A stretch of DNA of 35,163 nucleotides from Bacteroidales bacterium (GTDB lineage Bacteria > Bacteroidota > Bacteroidia > Bacteroidales > PUMT01). The notes beneath the pieces are model-generated. The model searched no databases, was not told where the DNA came from, and was given only the letters and a program-made list of their open reading frames with translations. Position numbers and translations under genes: made by a program. The stretch spans positions 1-35,163 of the forward strand of contig SLMM01000130.1 of the NCBI GenBank assembly GCA_007133565.1. The letters run 5' to 3'. Shown one piece after another: positions 9,063 to 16,979 of this stretch. Within the stretch, counting starts at the first letter, position 1. Every line of letters begins with the position of its first letter.

Positions 9063-9327
9063 ATACAGATAATTTGGTTTATTGGAAAATAAAGGCCGGT
9101 TGCCTTAAGCACAACAGACCGGGTTGATTAAATTCGAATACAACGTTACAAAATCATACATTATAAAAAAAATTTTCAAATCGATATGTTGTTAAAATGG
9201 TGACTAGTGCACTGATTATTAATAATTAAAGATTGCCTGTTTTTTAAATGTATGCGTCACCGGAAAATCTTGTGGCTATCACATTGTCTCTGGCATAACC
9301 CCATTGGTAAAAGTTTGTACCCCAATA

Positions 9328-10422
9328 CTATTTTGGTGCAAGCCTGTAAATGACATACGCGATGATTGCGTAAACGACATTCGGGATCCATACAGCCAGA
9401 AGCGGACTCAAAGGGCCGATTACCGAAAACATGGTACTGAATCTCATGAACAGGATATAGGAAAAGCTCAGAAGCAACCCCAGGCCTATATGTAATCCAA
9501 TTCCCTCCCTCATCTTTTTTGATGAGAGTGACATACCTATAAGGGTCAGTATGAATGTGGAAAAAGGGAAGGATATCCGGCTGTATCTCTCAACAAGATA
9601 GTAATCGATGTTGTCGGCTCCCTGCATTCTCTGGTGCTCAATGAATTCGTCTATCTCTCTGAGACTCATTGTTTCGACAATGCTCTCCCTGCGTCCGAAT
9701 TCGGACGGGTGTACATTCAGGGTGGTATCAATCCTGATGCCCCGTTCAATCTGTTCGCCGTTTTCATTGAAATGTCTTGTCATATACTGCCTTAGAGTCC
9801 ATTGGCTCGTTGTTGTATCATATTGTGCATAGTCGGAGGTGGTTTTTGATACAAGCTTGTTGCCGTCAAACTTCTCTATTGAGAAATGGTAGGCAATATT
9901 TGATGTATGGCTGAAGTTTGAAAAATAGATATATACACCGGGTTCAATCTGCTTGTGTACGTCCCTCATATTGGCACGGGCCGGCTGCCTTCGGTAATAC
10001 CTTTCTTCAAATTCCAATCTTTTGGCGTTTGAGCCTGGAAGCACCCTGTCACTCATTACGAAGGAAAACAGGGCAATGATAAAAGCTGAGATGAAGTAGG
10101 GCCGGAGAAGGCGCCTGAAGCTGATACCGCTGCTCAGGATGGCTATTATCTCTGTGTTGTATGCCATCTTTGAGGTGAAGTATATAACTGAGATAAACGT
10201 AAACAACGGGCTGAACAGGATGGCAAAATAGGGAATGAAATTCAGGTAATAGTCAAATACAACCGCCCTCCATGGTGCTTCCCTCTCAATGAAGTTGTCA
10301 AGCTTCTCGGCAAGGTCAAAGATCACTGCTATGCTTACGATGAGCAATATGGAATAGAAGAAGGTTCCCAGAAACTTCCTGATAATATACCTGTCAAGTA
10401 TTTTAAGTCTGTATTTGTTCAT
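9328..10422 (-). CDS. LptF/LptG (YjgP/YjgQ) family permease
   Basis: A 364-residue inner-membrane permease of the LptF/LptG family, which in complex with the LptB ATPase extracts lipopolysaccharide from the inner membrane. The N terminus KILDRYIIRKFLGTFFYSI is the family signature. Transmembrane segments follow at about 15-40, 60-80 and 100-125; a large periplasmic beta-jellyroll domain sits in the middle (VYIYFSNFSHTSNIAYHFSI onwards); and three C-terminal segments end in VVYAIIAYVIYRLAPK. The ATG at 10422 overlaps the tgt stop codon as ATGA, so translation is probably coupled. A longer in-frame start at 10512 would lie deep inside tgt and is rejected. Whether it is the F or G paralog cannot be told; Bacteroidota usually carry two such genes. 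Confidence 0.9.
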   Translation of the reverse strand: MNKYRLKILDRYIIRKFLGTFFYSILLIVSIAVIFDLAEKLDNFIEREAPWRAVVFDYYLNFIPYFAILFSPLFTFISVIYFTSKMAYNTEIIAILSSGISFRRLLRPYFISAFIIALFSFVMSDRVLPGSNAKRLEFEERYYRRQPARANMRDVHKQIEPGVYIYFSNFSHTSNIAYHFSIEKFDGNKLVSKTTSDYAQYDTTTSQWTLRQYMTRHFNENGEQIERGIRIDTTLNVHPSEFGRRESIVETMSLREIDEFIEHQRMQGADNIDYYLVERYSRISFPFSTFILTLIGMSLSSKKMREGIGLHIGLGLLLSFSYILFMRFSTMFSVIGPLSPLLAVWIPNVVYAIIAYVIYRLAPK

Positions 10423-11549
10423 AGTCTCCTGCCGATGACCGGAACGATTGAATTCTTCCACGTCATAAAGGTTCCTGCCGATATCTCCTCCCTGGCTCGT
10501 CTCATAAGCCACGTATAAAACTCGAGGTTATGAATACTGGCAATAACCGGACCAAGCATCTCGCCTGAAACGATTAAATGACGTAAATAGGCTTTGGAAT
10601 ATTGTGTTCCTGTTTCACTGGTGCCACCATCGTCAATTGGTGTGAAATCATTTTTCCACCTGAGATTTTTTATGTTTATAATTCCCTCTGATGTAAACAA
10701 GGTGCCGTTCCTGCCATTCCTGGTAGGCATCACGCAATCGAACATATCAATACCCAGTGCAATGCATTCGAGAATATTGACAGGAGTCCCTACACCCATC
10801 AGATAGCGCGGTTTATCCTCTGGCAATATCCTGTTGACTTCGGCAACCATCTCGTACATGATCTCTGCCGGTTCTCCAACCGAAAGTCCCCCGATAGCAT
10901 TGCCCGCAGCTCCGAAACTGCTGACATATTCGGCCGATTCTCTTCTCAGATCGCTGTATACGCTGCCCTGGACAATAGGGAAAAGATACTGGTCGTATCC
11001 ATACAGAGGGGATGTTTCGCAAAATCTTTTCCATCCTCTTTCCAGCCATCGGTGGGTGAGGCCGGACGACCGGGACGCATAATCATGGTCGCAGGGCCAC
11101 GGGGTACATTCATCAAAGGCCATGATTATGTCGGCTCCTATAGTCCGCTGTATATCAACAACATTTTCGGGGGTGAAAGTATGTTCTGATCCGTCAATAT
11201 GCGACCTGAAAAAGGCTCCTTCGTCTGTCAGCCTGCGGTTTGCTGCAAGTGAAAAGACCTGGTATCCGCCACTATCTGTAAGTATCGGCATGTTCCAGCC
11301 CGCAAAGCTATGTATGCCTCCTGCCATGCCTATGGTCTCAAGACCGGGACGCAGGTATAGATGATAGGTGTTTGCGAGTATGATTTCTGCCTTTACCCGG
11401 TGTTCCAGTTCGTGCCTTCCCACACCCTTAACACTTCCTGCGGTGCCTACGGGCATAAATACCGGTGTTTGGATTTTACCCCTGCCTGTTGTTATTATTC
11501 CTGTCCTGGCATCGGTATCGCTGTTTCGTGCATTGAGTTCAAAAAACAT
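10419..11549 (-). CDS. tgt: tRNA-guanine transglycosylase (queuine tRNA-ribosyltransferase)
   Basis: Tgt swaps guanine-34 of tRNAs with GUN anticodons for preQ1 in queuosine synthesis. The 376-residue TIM-barrel has the substrate-binding Asp in LTDSGGYQVFSL (D92), GGLSVGEP, and the nucleophilic Asp in GIDMFDCVMPTRNGRNG (D271). It lacks the CxCx2C zinc-site cysteines expected after TPID (about residues 306-315, which read DDGGTSETGT), although the distal HNL histidine (H340) remains. There is no cysteine anywhere after C272. The start is the ATG at 11549 (MFFELNARNSDTD), which matches the family; an upstream in-frame start at 11603 overlaps the promoter box and is rejected. The stop overlaps the start of the LptF/LptG permease gene. 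Confidence 0.96.
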   Translation of the reverse strand: MFFELNARNSDTDARTGIITTGRGKIQTPVFMPVGTAGSVKGVGRHELEHRVKAEIILANTYHLYLRPGLETIGMAGGIHSFAGWNMPILTDSGGYQVFSLAANRRLTDEGAFFRSHIDGSEHTFTPENVVDIQRTIGADIIMAFDECTPWPCDHDYASRSSGLTHRWLERGWKRFCETSPLYGYDQYLFPIVQGSVYSDLRRESAEYVSSFGAAGNAIGGLSVGEPAEIMYEMVAEVNRILPEDKPRYLMGVGTPVNILECIALGIDMFDCVMPTRNGRNGTLFTSEGIINIKNLRWKNDFTPIDDGGTSETGTQYSKAYLRHLIVSGEMLGPVIASIHNLEFYTWLMRRAREEISAGTFMTWKNSIVPVIGRRL

Positions 11550-11590
11550 ATAGGAATAATCTGACAAACATGGTAAAAGGAATTGCGTGT

Positions 11591-11598
11591 CAAAGATA
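11591..11598 (-). promoter_or_regulatory. Bacteroidota-type -7 box for tgt
   Basis: On the minus strand this reads TATCTTTG, an exact TAnnTTTG match, 41 nt before the tgt ATG at 11549. No TTTG is present at the expected -33 position, so only the -7 element supports it. It would drive tgt and the permease together. Confidence 0.45.
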
Positions 11599-11630
11599 AT
11601 CAATATTGTTAATCTTTATTTGCGGCCTTA

Positions 11631-11662
11631 TTTGATAAAATACAAAATGTTTAATAAAATTG
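11631..11662 (+). promoter_or_regulatory. Candidate promoter for the glycosyltransferase-sigma-rsmG operon
   Basis: TTTG (11631-11634), a 20-nt spacer, and TAAAATTG (11655-11662) resemble the Bacteroidota -33/-7 pair with one mismatch in the -7 box. The -7 box ends 21 nt before the GTG start at 11684. The same TTG-N20-TAAAATTG layout precedes the AbgT gene at 23821. Confidence 0.35.
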
Positions 11663-11683
11663 CACATCCTATAAAATTCAGCT

Positions 11684-12826
11684 GTGGGCTTTTATTTTGA
11701 TCAAACCGGTCTGAACTGGTTAATTGGCGCAGGAGTATTTATTCTGGCATTTCTTGTTCAGGGGTTCTACTTTTTGATTTTTTATTTAAGGATTTCTTTT
11801 TACAGGAGCAAAGAGGCAGAAAGAGGCTCCGGCGAACCTGTTTCGGTGGTTATTTGTGCAAGAGATGAGGCCGGCAGTCTTGAAAAAAACCTGCCCGGTA
11901 TTCTTGAGCAGGATTACCCCGACTATGAAGTGATTGTTGTTGATCATGCTTCAGATGACAATACCGGAGAGGTGCTTGAAAGCTTTGAAAAAAAATACAA
12001 AAACCTTCGCACAACGCGAATAAAAAGGGATCCAAAATTCGATCACGGGAAGAAGCTGGCAATGACAATAGGGCTTAAGGCGGCAAAGCATGAGTGGGTG
12101 CTTCTTACTGATGCAGATTGCCGTCCTGCCAGTCCTCTCTGGATTACACAGATGCAGAAACATTTCGTCTCACCCCGGGAAATTGTCCTCGGGTATGGCG
12201 GATACAGGAGAAAAAAGGGTTTATTGGATAAGTTTATAAGGTTCGATACTTTCTTTATTGCTTTACAGTATATATCATTTGCACTGGCAGGCTTGCCTTA
12301 TATGGGTGTCGGGCGGAATCTTGCCTACAAAAGGTCGCTGTTTTTCAATAATAAGGGTTTTGCTTCACATCTGAAACTTAAATCGGGTGATGACGACCTG
12401 TTTATCAATGAGGTTGCCACTGCTGAAAACACCTCAGTCGAAATTTCGCACATCTCCCATACACTTTCTGAACAACCCGGCGGATGGTCTCAGTGGATAA
12501 GACAGAAAAGGAGGCACCTGACTACCGGGTTTCATTACAGGAGGTCGACGCAGATGTTGCTCGGACTTGAATTAGGCAGCAGAGTTCTGTTTTATTTTTC
12601 ATTTGTGTTTCTGATAGTATCAGAGCCGGCTTTATGGCTCTGGATAACAGCATTTTTTACTATAAGACTTGTCATTCAGCTGGTAGTGTTCAACTTATCG
12701 ATGAAACATTTGAATGAAAAAAAATTATTACTATTTTCGCCTATATTTGACATAGTGATAATATTGATAAATATCTTCTGTGTGACCACAAATTTTATTA
12801 CCAAAAAACAACGCAGATGGAGGTAA
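11684..12826 (+). CDS. Membrane-anchored family 2 glycosyltransferase
   Basis: A 380-residue GT-A glycosyltransferase that probably transfers a sugar from a nucleotide-sugar to a lipid or polysaccharide acceptor at the inner membrane. An N-terminal membrane anchor (LIGAGVFILAFLVQGFYFLIFYL, split here by position about 13-35) precedes the catalytic domain VSVVICARDEAGSLEKNLPG. The metal/nucleotide motif DAD is at 143-145, the catalytic-base region GDDDLF near 236, and QKRRH at 274-278 stands in the place of the processive QxxRW motif. Two or three C-terminal membrane helices follow. The start is GTG at 11684; no ATG in frame gives a better N terminus. The 3' end overlaps the sigma-factor gene by 10 nt. 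The acceptor is unknown. Confidence 0.85.
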   Translation: MGFYFDQTGLNWLIGAGVFILAFLVQGFYFLIFYLRISFYRSKEAERGSGEPVSVVICARDEAGSLEKNLPGILEQDYPDYEVIVVDHASDDNTGEVLESFEKKYKNLRTTRIKRDPKFDHGKKLAMTIGLKAAKHEWVLLTDADCRPASPLWITQMQKHFVSPREIVLGYGGYRRKKGLLDKFIRFDTFFIALQYISFALAGLPYMGVGRNLAYKRSLFFNNKGFASHLKLKSGDDDLFINEVATAENTSVEISHISHTLSEQPGGWSQWIRQKRRHLTTGFHYRRSTQMLLGLELGSRVLFYFSFVFLIVSEPALWLWITAFFTIRLVIQLVVFNLSMKHLNEKKLLLFSPIFDIVIILINIFCVTTNFITKKQRRWR

Positions 12827-13416
12827 GCCAAAATCTCTCCGATAAGGCCAGATATGACTACGATTTAGTTCTTAGAGCGAAAGTAGGAGATGAGAAGGCC
12901 TATGCGGAATTGCTGGGCCGGTATCGCGATGCGATATATTTCATGTTGCTGAAGATGGTTAATAATCCCAGTGATGCTGAAGACCTGACAATTGAGGCAT
13001 TTGGGAAGGCCTTCAAAAGCATAGGGCAATATGCCCCCAATTTTGCATTCAGCACCTGGCTATTCAAAATAGCCACAAATAATTGTATTGATTTTATGCG
13101 CAAAAAGAAAAGCGCACCCCTTTCAATAGAAACGCACGGTGATGATCAGGACGACCCGTCGCACAGTATCCAGTGTGATAATCTTGATCCCGAAGAGACC
13201 ATGATCAATCAGCAGAAGATGAAGCTGATGGTCGATATTGTATCAAAGCTGAAACCAAGATACAGGAAGCTCATTGAGCTAAGGTACTTCAAGGAGTACT
13301 CCTATGAGGAGATCGCCCAGGAACTTGACCTTCCCATAGGAACAGTTAAGGCTCAGCTTTTCCGGGCAAGGGACCTTTTGTATAATGTTTTGAACAATAC
13401 CCCCCATAAATTCTGA
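12817..13416 (+). CDS. RNA polymerase sigma factor, sigma-70/ECF type
   Basis: A 199-residue two-domain sigma factor directing RNA polymerase to a specific promoter set. Region 2 covers about 20-95, with DAEDLTIEAFGKAFKSIGQY and the promoter-melting segment FSTWLFKIATNNCIDFMRKKK (split at the W). Region 4 covers about 140-195, with YKELRYFKEYSYEEIAQEL-like sequence followed by PIGTVKAQLFRARDLL, the helix-turn-helix that reads the -35 element. A polar linker rich in D/H/S (residues about 100-130) separates them. The ATG at 12817 lies inside the end of the glycosyltransferase gene, and rsmG starts 4 nt after its stop. No anti-sigma factor gene is adjacent, which is unusual for a classical ECF factor. 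The regulon is unknown. Confidence 0.92.
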   Translation: MEVSQNLSDKARYDYDLVLRAKVGDEKAYAELLGRYRDAIYFMLLKMVNNPSDAEDLTIEAFGKAFKSIGQYAPNFAFSTWLFKIATNNCIDFMRKKKSAPLSIETHGDDQDDPSHSIQCDNLDPEETMINQQKMKLMVDIVSKLKPRYRKLIELRYFKEYSYEEIAQELDLPIGTVKAQLFRARDLLYNVLNNTPHKF

Positions 13417-13420
13417 GCTT

Positions 13421-14059
13421 TTGGCTACCGAAACACTGGTTCGCTATTTTCCGCATCTTGGCAATCATTCACTTGAAAAGCTGGGTATGCTTGAAGACCT
13501 TTATAAGTACTGGAACTCAAGGATAAATGTTATTTCAAGAAGGGATATGCCAAATCTCTATATAAACCATGTGCTTCACTCACTAAGCCTGGCCAAAGTT
13601 ATAGATTTCTCACCTGGCGAAACAGTGCTGGATATCGGAACAGGAGGTGGTTTTCCAGGAGTCCCCCTTGCAATTGTGTTTCCGGATGTCAATTTTACGC
13701 TTGTCGATTCAACAGGCAAGAAAATAAAGGTGGTTGAGAACATTATTTCCAGCTTGAAAATTAAGAATGCAGATGCCCTGCATATGAGGGCGGAAGATTT
13801 GAAAAGCCGTTATAATTATGTGGTAAGCAGGGCTGTATGCGCATTTCCCCAGCTGGTCAGGCTTTCGAAGGGGAGGCTTTATGCAGGTTTGCCATCTGCT
13901 CCCTCGCACGGCATTTACAGCCTGAAAGGCGGCAATCTTGAGGCTGAACTTTCATCCTGGGAAGACAGGGTGAAGGTTTATGAAATAGCCGGTTTTTTTG
14001 AAGAAGAGTATTTTAAGAGCAAGAAAATCGTTTTTTTACCTTCCGGGGATATCGGTTAA
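13421..14059 (+). CDS. rsmG: 16S rRNA (guanine527-N7)-methyltransferase RsmG
   Basis: RsmG (GidB) uses S-adenosylmethionine to methylate N7 of G527 in 16S rRNA; loss of this mark is known to give low-level streptomycin resistance in other bacteria. The 212-residue length is typical. The Rossmann-fold SAM-binding loop VLDIGTGGGFPGVPLA (about 69-84) and the following acidic LVDSTGKKIKVVENI are clear, as is the VVSRAVCAFPQL segment. The most plausible start is TTG at 13421, only 4 nt after the sigma-factor stop, which gives the expected short N-terminal helix before the conserved YKYWNSRINVISRRD. Translation is probably coupled to the sigma-factor gene. Confidence 0.94.
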   Translation: MATETLVRYFPHLGNHSLEKLGMLEDLYKYWNSRINVISRRDMPNLYINHVLHSLSLAKVIDFSPGETVLDIGTGGGFPGVPLAIVFPDVNFTLVDSTGKKIKVVENIISSLKIKNADALHMRAEDLKSRYNYVVSRAVCAFPQLVRLSKGRLYAGLPSAPSHGIYSLKGGNLEAELSSWEDRVKVYEIAGFFEEEYFKSKKIVFLPSGDIG

Positions 14060-14147
14060 TCATAATACCCTTGCCTCTGAATATTACCTCTGGCCCGGGT
14101 GCTCCCTGCCGGTACTGACAAGAGATCAGATACTGCCAGGGCAGCGG

Positions 14148-15065
14148 TCAGTCGATAAGTCTGTAGCTTACAAAAGCAAACCTCTTGCTGTCAGGTGCCC
14201 AGGAAGGGACGTTTATGGTCCCCTGTCCCCCGAAAAGTTCGGTAAGGACAACAGGGCCGCCTCCTTCTGCAGGCATGAGCCTGAGCCATACGGTCTTGTT
14301 GGCGGGATGCCCCTCAATATCCTTTGCGTATGAAAGCAGTGCAATATTTTTGCCATCAGGCGAGGGGTGGGGAAACCAATCGTTAAGCTCGTCAAAGGTC
14401 ATCTGAACAGGATTGCTTCCGTCACGCTCCATTCTCCAAATCTGCATTACCCCGCTCCTGTCTGAGTTGAACCATATATAGTCTCCGCATGGGCTGTAAT
14501 CGGGTCCGTCTTCATGTGCGGTTGTATTGGTAAGCTGTATTTCCGGGCCGCCTTTTACCGGAATAACGTAAATGTCATACTGGCCGTCCCTCAGTGCGCA
14601 ATAGGCCAGCTCTTTCCCGTCGGGCGACCAGCCATGGAGATAGGATGGCCCTTTATCAGTAATCCTTACCGGTTCACCTCCGTTTATGTTGACTATGTAG
14701 ATTATGGATGCACCCCCATCTTCTGCGCTGTGATGACTTATAGCCATATGTGTTCCTCCTGGAGAAAGCACATGGTCATTATTGTTACGGTTGGCAAAAC
14801 CTGTGTCAATCCTTGACGGCTCGCCCCCCTCCACCGGAATACGGTAGATATATCCACCGCTGTTGAAGTACAGGGTGCTGCCGTCAGGCGACCAGTTAGG
14901 GGCTTCAAAATGGCTGGTGTCGGAATATACAACTTCTCTTTCCCCGGTTTCAATGTCGATTATCTCAAGAAAGCTTATGATTCCCTTGCCGGGGGAATGT
15001 GAAGCTAATGAATGAATTACCGGCACAACATATAGCAATGCGAGTATGAACAGGGTAGTTCTCAT
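14148..15065 (-). CDS. Secreted TolB-like PD40 beta-propeller protein
   Basis: A 305-residue exported protein built from WD40-like PD40 repeats, the fold of the TolB propeller. A signal peptide is visible ([21 protein letters not shown]). Six blades are marked by the repeated SPDG-type turn: [68 protein letters not shown] and [14 protein letters not shown]. No peptidase, amidohydrolase or other enzymatic domain follows, so it is a bare propeller, probably a periplasmic binding or scaffold protein. Related proteins are often annotated as 'TolB family protein' or transporter. It converges with rsmG and shares no obvious operon. Partner and ligand are unknown. Confidence 0.85.
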   Translation of the reverse strand: MRTTLFILALLYVVPVIHSLASHSPGKGIISFLEIIDIETGEREVVYSDTSHFEAPNWSPDGSTLYFNSGGYIYRIPVEGGEPSRIDTGFANRNNNDHVLSPGGTHMAISHHSAEDGGASIIYIVNINGGEPVRITDKGPSYLHGWSPDGKELAYCALRDGQYDIYVIPVKGGPEIQLTNTTAHEDGPDYSPCGDYIWFNSDRSGVMQIWRMERDGSNPVQMTFDELNDWFPHPSPDGKNIALLSYAKDIEGHPANKTVWLRLMPAEGGGPVVLTELFGGQGTINVPSWAPDSKRFAFVSYRLID

Positions 15066-15243
15066 GGGGTCAAGTTTGATGTTCTTTATAAAAGCGGCTG
15101 GCCGGCTTCTTTCCGTTTACCAGCCAGGGGAATTCCCAGGGTAAAGATATAAAATAACTGTTAATTATTTTTTGCCGGGAAATCCGGAGACATCCGGGTA
15201 ACGGTTTCGGAATATTTAACTAATTTTAACCCCCTTTTATGAT

Positions 15244-15309
15244 AATTGTTCAACAATTTTAGCATAATTGTGGTTTGTTTCATATAGTATATTTACAGGT
15301 TGAAAACCT
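15244..15309. promoter_or_regulatory. Two palindromes upstream of the outer-membrane protein gene
   Basis: AATTGTTCAACAATT (15244-15258) is a perfect 7+7 palindrome with a 1-nt centre, suited to a dimeric DNA-binding protein. A second palindrome, AGGTTGAAAACCT (15297-15309), has 5-nt arms and a 3-nt centre and lies 15 nt before the ATG at 15325, where it could also form a small leader hairpin. A weak -7-like TATATTTA lies between them. A regulatory role is inference. Confidence 0.3.
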
Positions 15310-15324
15310 AAATTGATTTTTTCC

Positions 15325-16593
15325 ATGGCCAGAATAAAATTATTGTATGTCATATGTCTGGTATTTACCGGACTGATTGGAGGGATGTTAACCGATGCAT
15401 ACGGGCAGAGGACAGGAAACAGCAGGTTGAGTGTTTTTCTGGATCTTCAAAGGTTCATTGATGACGACTTCATCAGGCAGGAGATCCCCCTTGTTGAATA
15501 TGTTAGGGAGAGGGAGATGGCCGATGTCCATATCATAATGTCGCGTCATGCAGCCGGCAGTACCGGGGCCACTTACAGTATCTCATTTATCGGATACGGT
15601 AGTTACAAAGATATGAATTACGAGCTGACCTACTGGGCTCCGGCCTCCAATACATCTGATGAAACCAGGCGCGGTTATACCGAAAAGATCAAATCTGGAC
15701 TTGCTCCCTTCATGGCTGCGTCGAGTGCTGCAGGCAGGATGCGTATTACCTATGATGCTGTACCAATTACGATTGATGATGATGAACTGCCGGCAGAGGA
15801 CCCATGGAACTATTGGGTTTTAGAGGTTTACGGCGGCGGCAATTTTAGCCGTGAAGAGACAAGGAATTCATTACATATCAGGTACGGGATATTTGCCGAC
15901 AGGATAACCACAGAAGCACGAACAAGACTCAGGCCTTACAATAATTACAATGAGAGGAACTTTAAGACCGATGACGGCTGGGTAACCTCTGTTGCCCACA
16001 GGGGCGGTTTTGACAGCTACCACATAGTGAGCATTGGCGATCATTGGGCGGTTGGCGGGTTTGGGGATATTTATTTCAGTACATTTGACAACCTTAGATT
16101 AAGTGCTGAGATATCTCCTGCCATTGAATACAGTTTATATCCATACCAGGAGGCCACCCGCCGGTCGATAACATTAGCATGGAGAGCAGGTGCGGGATAT
16201 TATAACTACCATGAGGAGACGATCTTTGACAAGGAGGAAGAAATCCTGTTCGGACAGGCGGTTATTGCATCGGCAAACTTCAGGCAGCCATGGGGCAATG
16301 TGAGGGCAGGCCTGATAGGTTTTCACCATTTTCATGATTTCCGTTCAAACAGGGCTGAATTATTTGCATTCATGAATCTGCGGATTGTTGAAGGGCTATC
16401 CCTTAATTTCAGAGGCAGCTTTGAGCTTATTAACGATCAGGTTGCAATTCCCAAAGGAGACCTTTCGCTCGAAGAAATTCTTCTTGAGCAGCGCCGAAGG
16501 GCAACAAGTTATCAGTTCAGTGGCAACGTCGGATTGTCTTATACTTTCGGGTCAAGAATTACAGGTGTGTTCAATCCCCGTCTAAGTCTGTGA
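15325..16593 (+). CDS. Probable outer-membrane beta-barrel protein of unknown function
   Basis: I do not recognise a named family. From the ATG at 15325 (MARIKLLYVICLVFTGLIGG) the protein has 422 residues; an earlier TTG (15313) adds only four. A signal peptide ends near AYGQ. The N-terminal part (about 30-160) looks like a soluble alpha/beta domain (VFLDLQRFIDDDFIRQEIP, EMADVHIIMSRHAAG, TRRGYTEKIKSGLAPFM), similar in style to a domain I have seen in other Bacteroidota surface proteins. From about residue 170 onward there are alternating aromatic/polar strands (WVLEVYGGGNFSREE, HWAVGGFGDIYFSTF, LTLAWRAGAGYYNY-like) ending in GLSYTFGSRITGVFNPRLSL, as in an 8-12 strand barrel. Outer-membrane location is inferred from the strand pattern. 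Confidence 0.7.
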   Translation: MARIKLLYVICLVFTGLIGGMLTDAYGQRTGNSRLSVFLDLQRFIDDDFIRQEIPLVEYVREREMADVHIIMSRHAAGSTGATYSISFIGYGSYKDMNYELTYWAPASNTSDETRRGYTEKIKSGLAPFMAASSAAGRMRITYDAVPITIDDDELPAEDPWNYWVLEVYGGGNFSREETRNSLHIRYGIFADRITTEARTRLRPYNNYNERNFKTDDGWVTSVAHRGGFDSYHIVSIGDHWAVGGFGDIYFSTFDNLRLSAEISPAIEYSLYPYQEATRRSITLAWRAGAGYYNYHEETIFDKEEEILFGQAVIASANFRQPWGNVRAGLIGFHHFHDFRSNRAELFAFMNLRIVEGLSLNFRGSFELINDQVAIPKGDLSLEEILLEQRRRATSYQFSGNVGLSYTFGSRITGVFNPRLSL

Positions 16594-16659
16594 CAAGGGT
16601 TTTTCATCCAACTCTGTAGTATTGATCAGGTAAGGGCGTGGAGATAGTTAACATGATTT

Positions 16660-16689
16660 TTTGTGAATTGATAAAAAAATGTAACTTTG
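16660..16689 (+). promoter_or_regulatory. Bacteroidota-type promoter of rpmH
   Basis: TTTG (16660-16663), an 18-nt spacer, and TAACTTTG (16682-16689) match the -33/-7 consensus of Bacteroidota housekeeping promoters, with a perfect -7 box. Transcription would start near 16695, leaving a leader of about 30 nt before the rpmH ATG. It is the best promoter in the window. Confidence 0.8.
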
Positions 16690-16724
16690 CAGTCCCCAAA
16701 GAAACAATTTAACAGTTAAACGTA

Positions 16725-16883
16725 ATGAAAAGGACATTTCAGCCATCAAACAGGAAGAGAAAGAATAAGCACGGTTTTCGTGAAAGAATGGCGACCGCCA
16801 ACGGACGCAGGGTTCTGGCATCCAGAAGGGCAAAGGGCCGCAAGCGGCTTACTGTTTCTGATGAGGCAAGACACAAGGTATAG
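16725..16883 (+). CDS. rpmH: 50S ribosomal protein L34
   Basis: L34 is a small, highly basic protein of the large ribosomal subunit that binds 23S rRNA. The 52-residue product begins [20 protein letters not shown] and continues with the conserved [20 protein letters not shown] and a short Bacteroidota-style extension ([12 protein letters not shown]). The gene has its own consensus promoter and a strong terminator, so it is a complete single-gene unit. It is not next to dnaA, rnpA or yidC, the classical rpmH neighbours, at least in this window. Its small size makes it easy for ORF-length filters to miss. Confidence 0.98.
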   Translation: MKRTFQPSNRKRKNKHGFRERMATANGRRVLASRRAKGRKRLTVSDEARHKV

Positions 16884-16917
16884 CCTGCTACAGGCGTACG
16901 GGTATAATAGATCATAC

Positions 16918-16952
16918 CACAAAAAGCTGTCTTCTTCAGACAGCTTTTTGTG
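16918..16952. terminator. Bidirectional terminator between rpmH and pepD
   Basis: CACAAAAAGCTGTC (16918-16931) pairs perfectly over 14 bp with GACAGCTTTTTGTG (16939-16952) across a 7-nt loop. The stem carries an A run on one side and a T run on the other, so it can serve rpmH (forward) and pepD (reverse), which converge here. Confidence 0.9.
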
Positions 16953-16979
16953 CAGGTATTGGTCAGGTAACTGTCAGGT

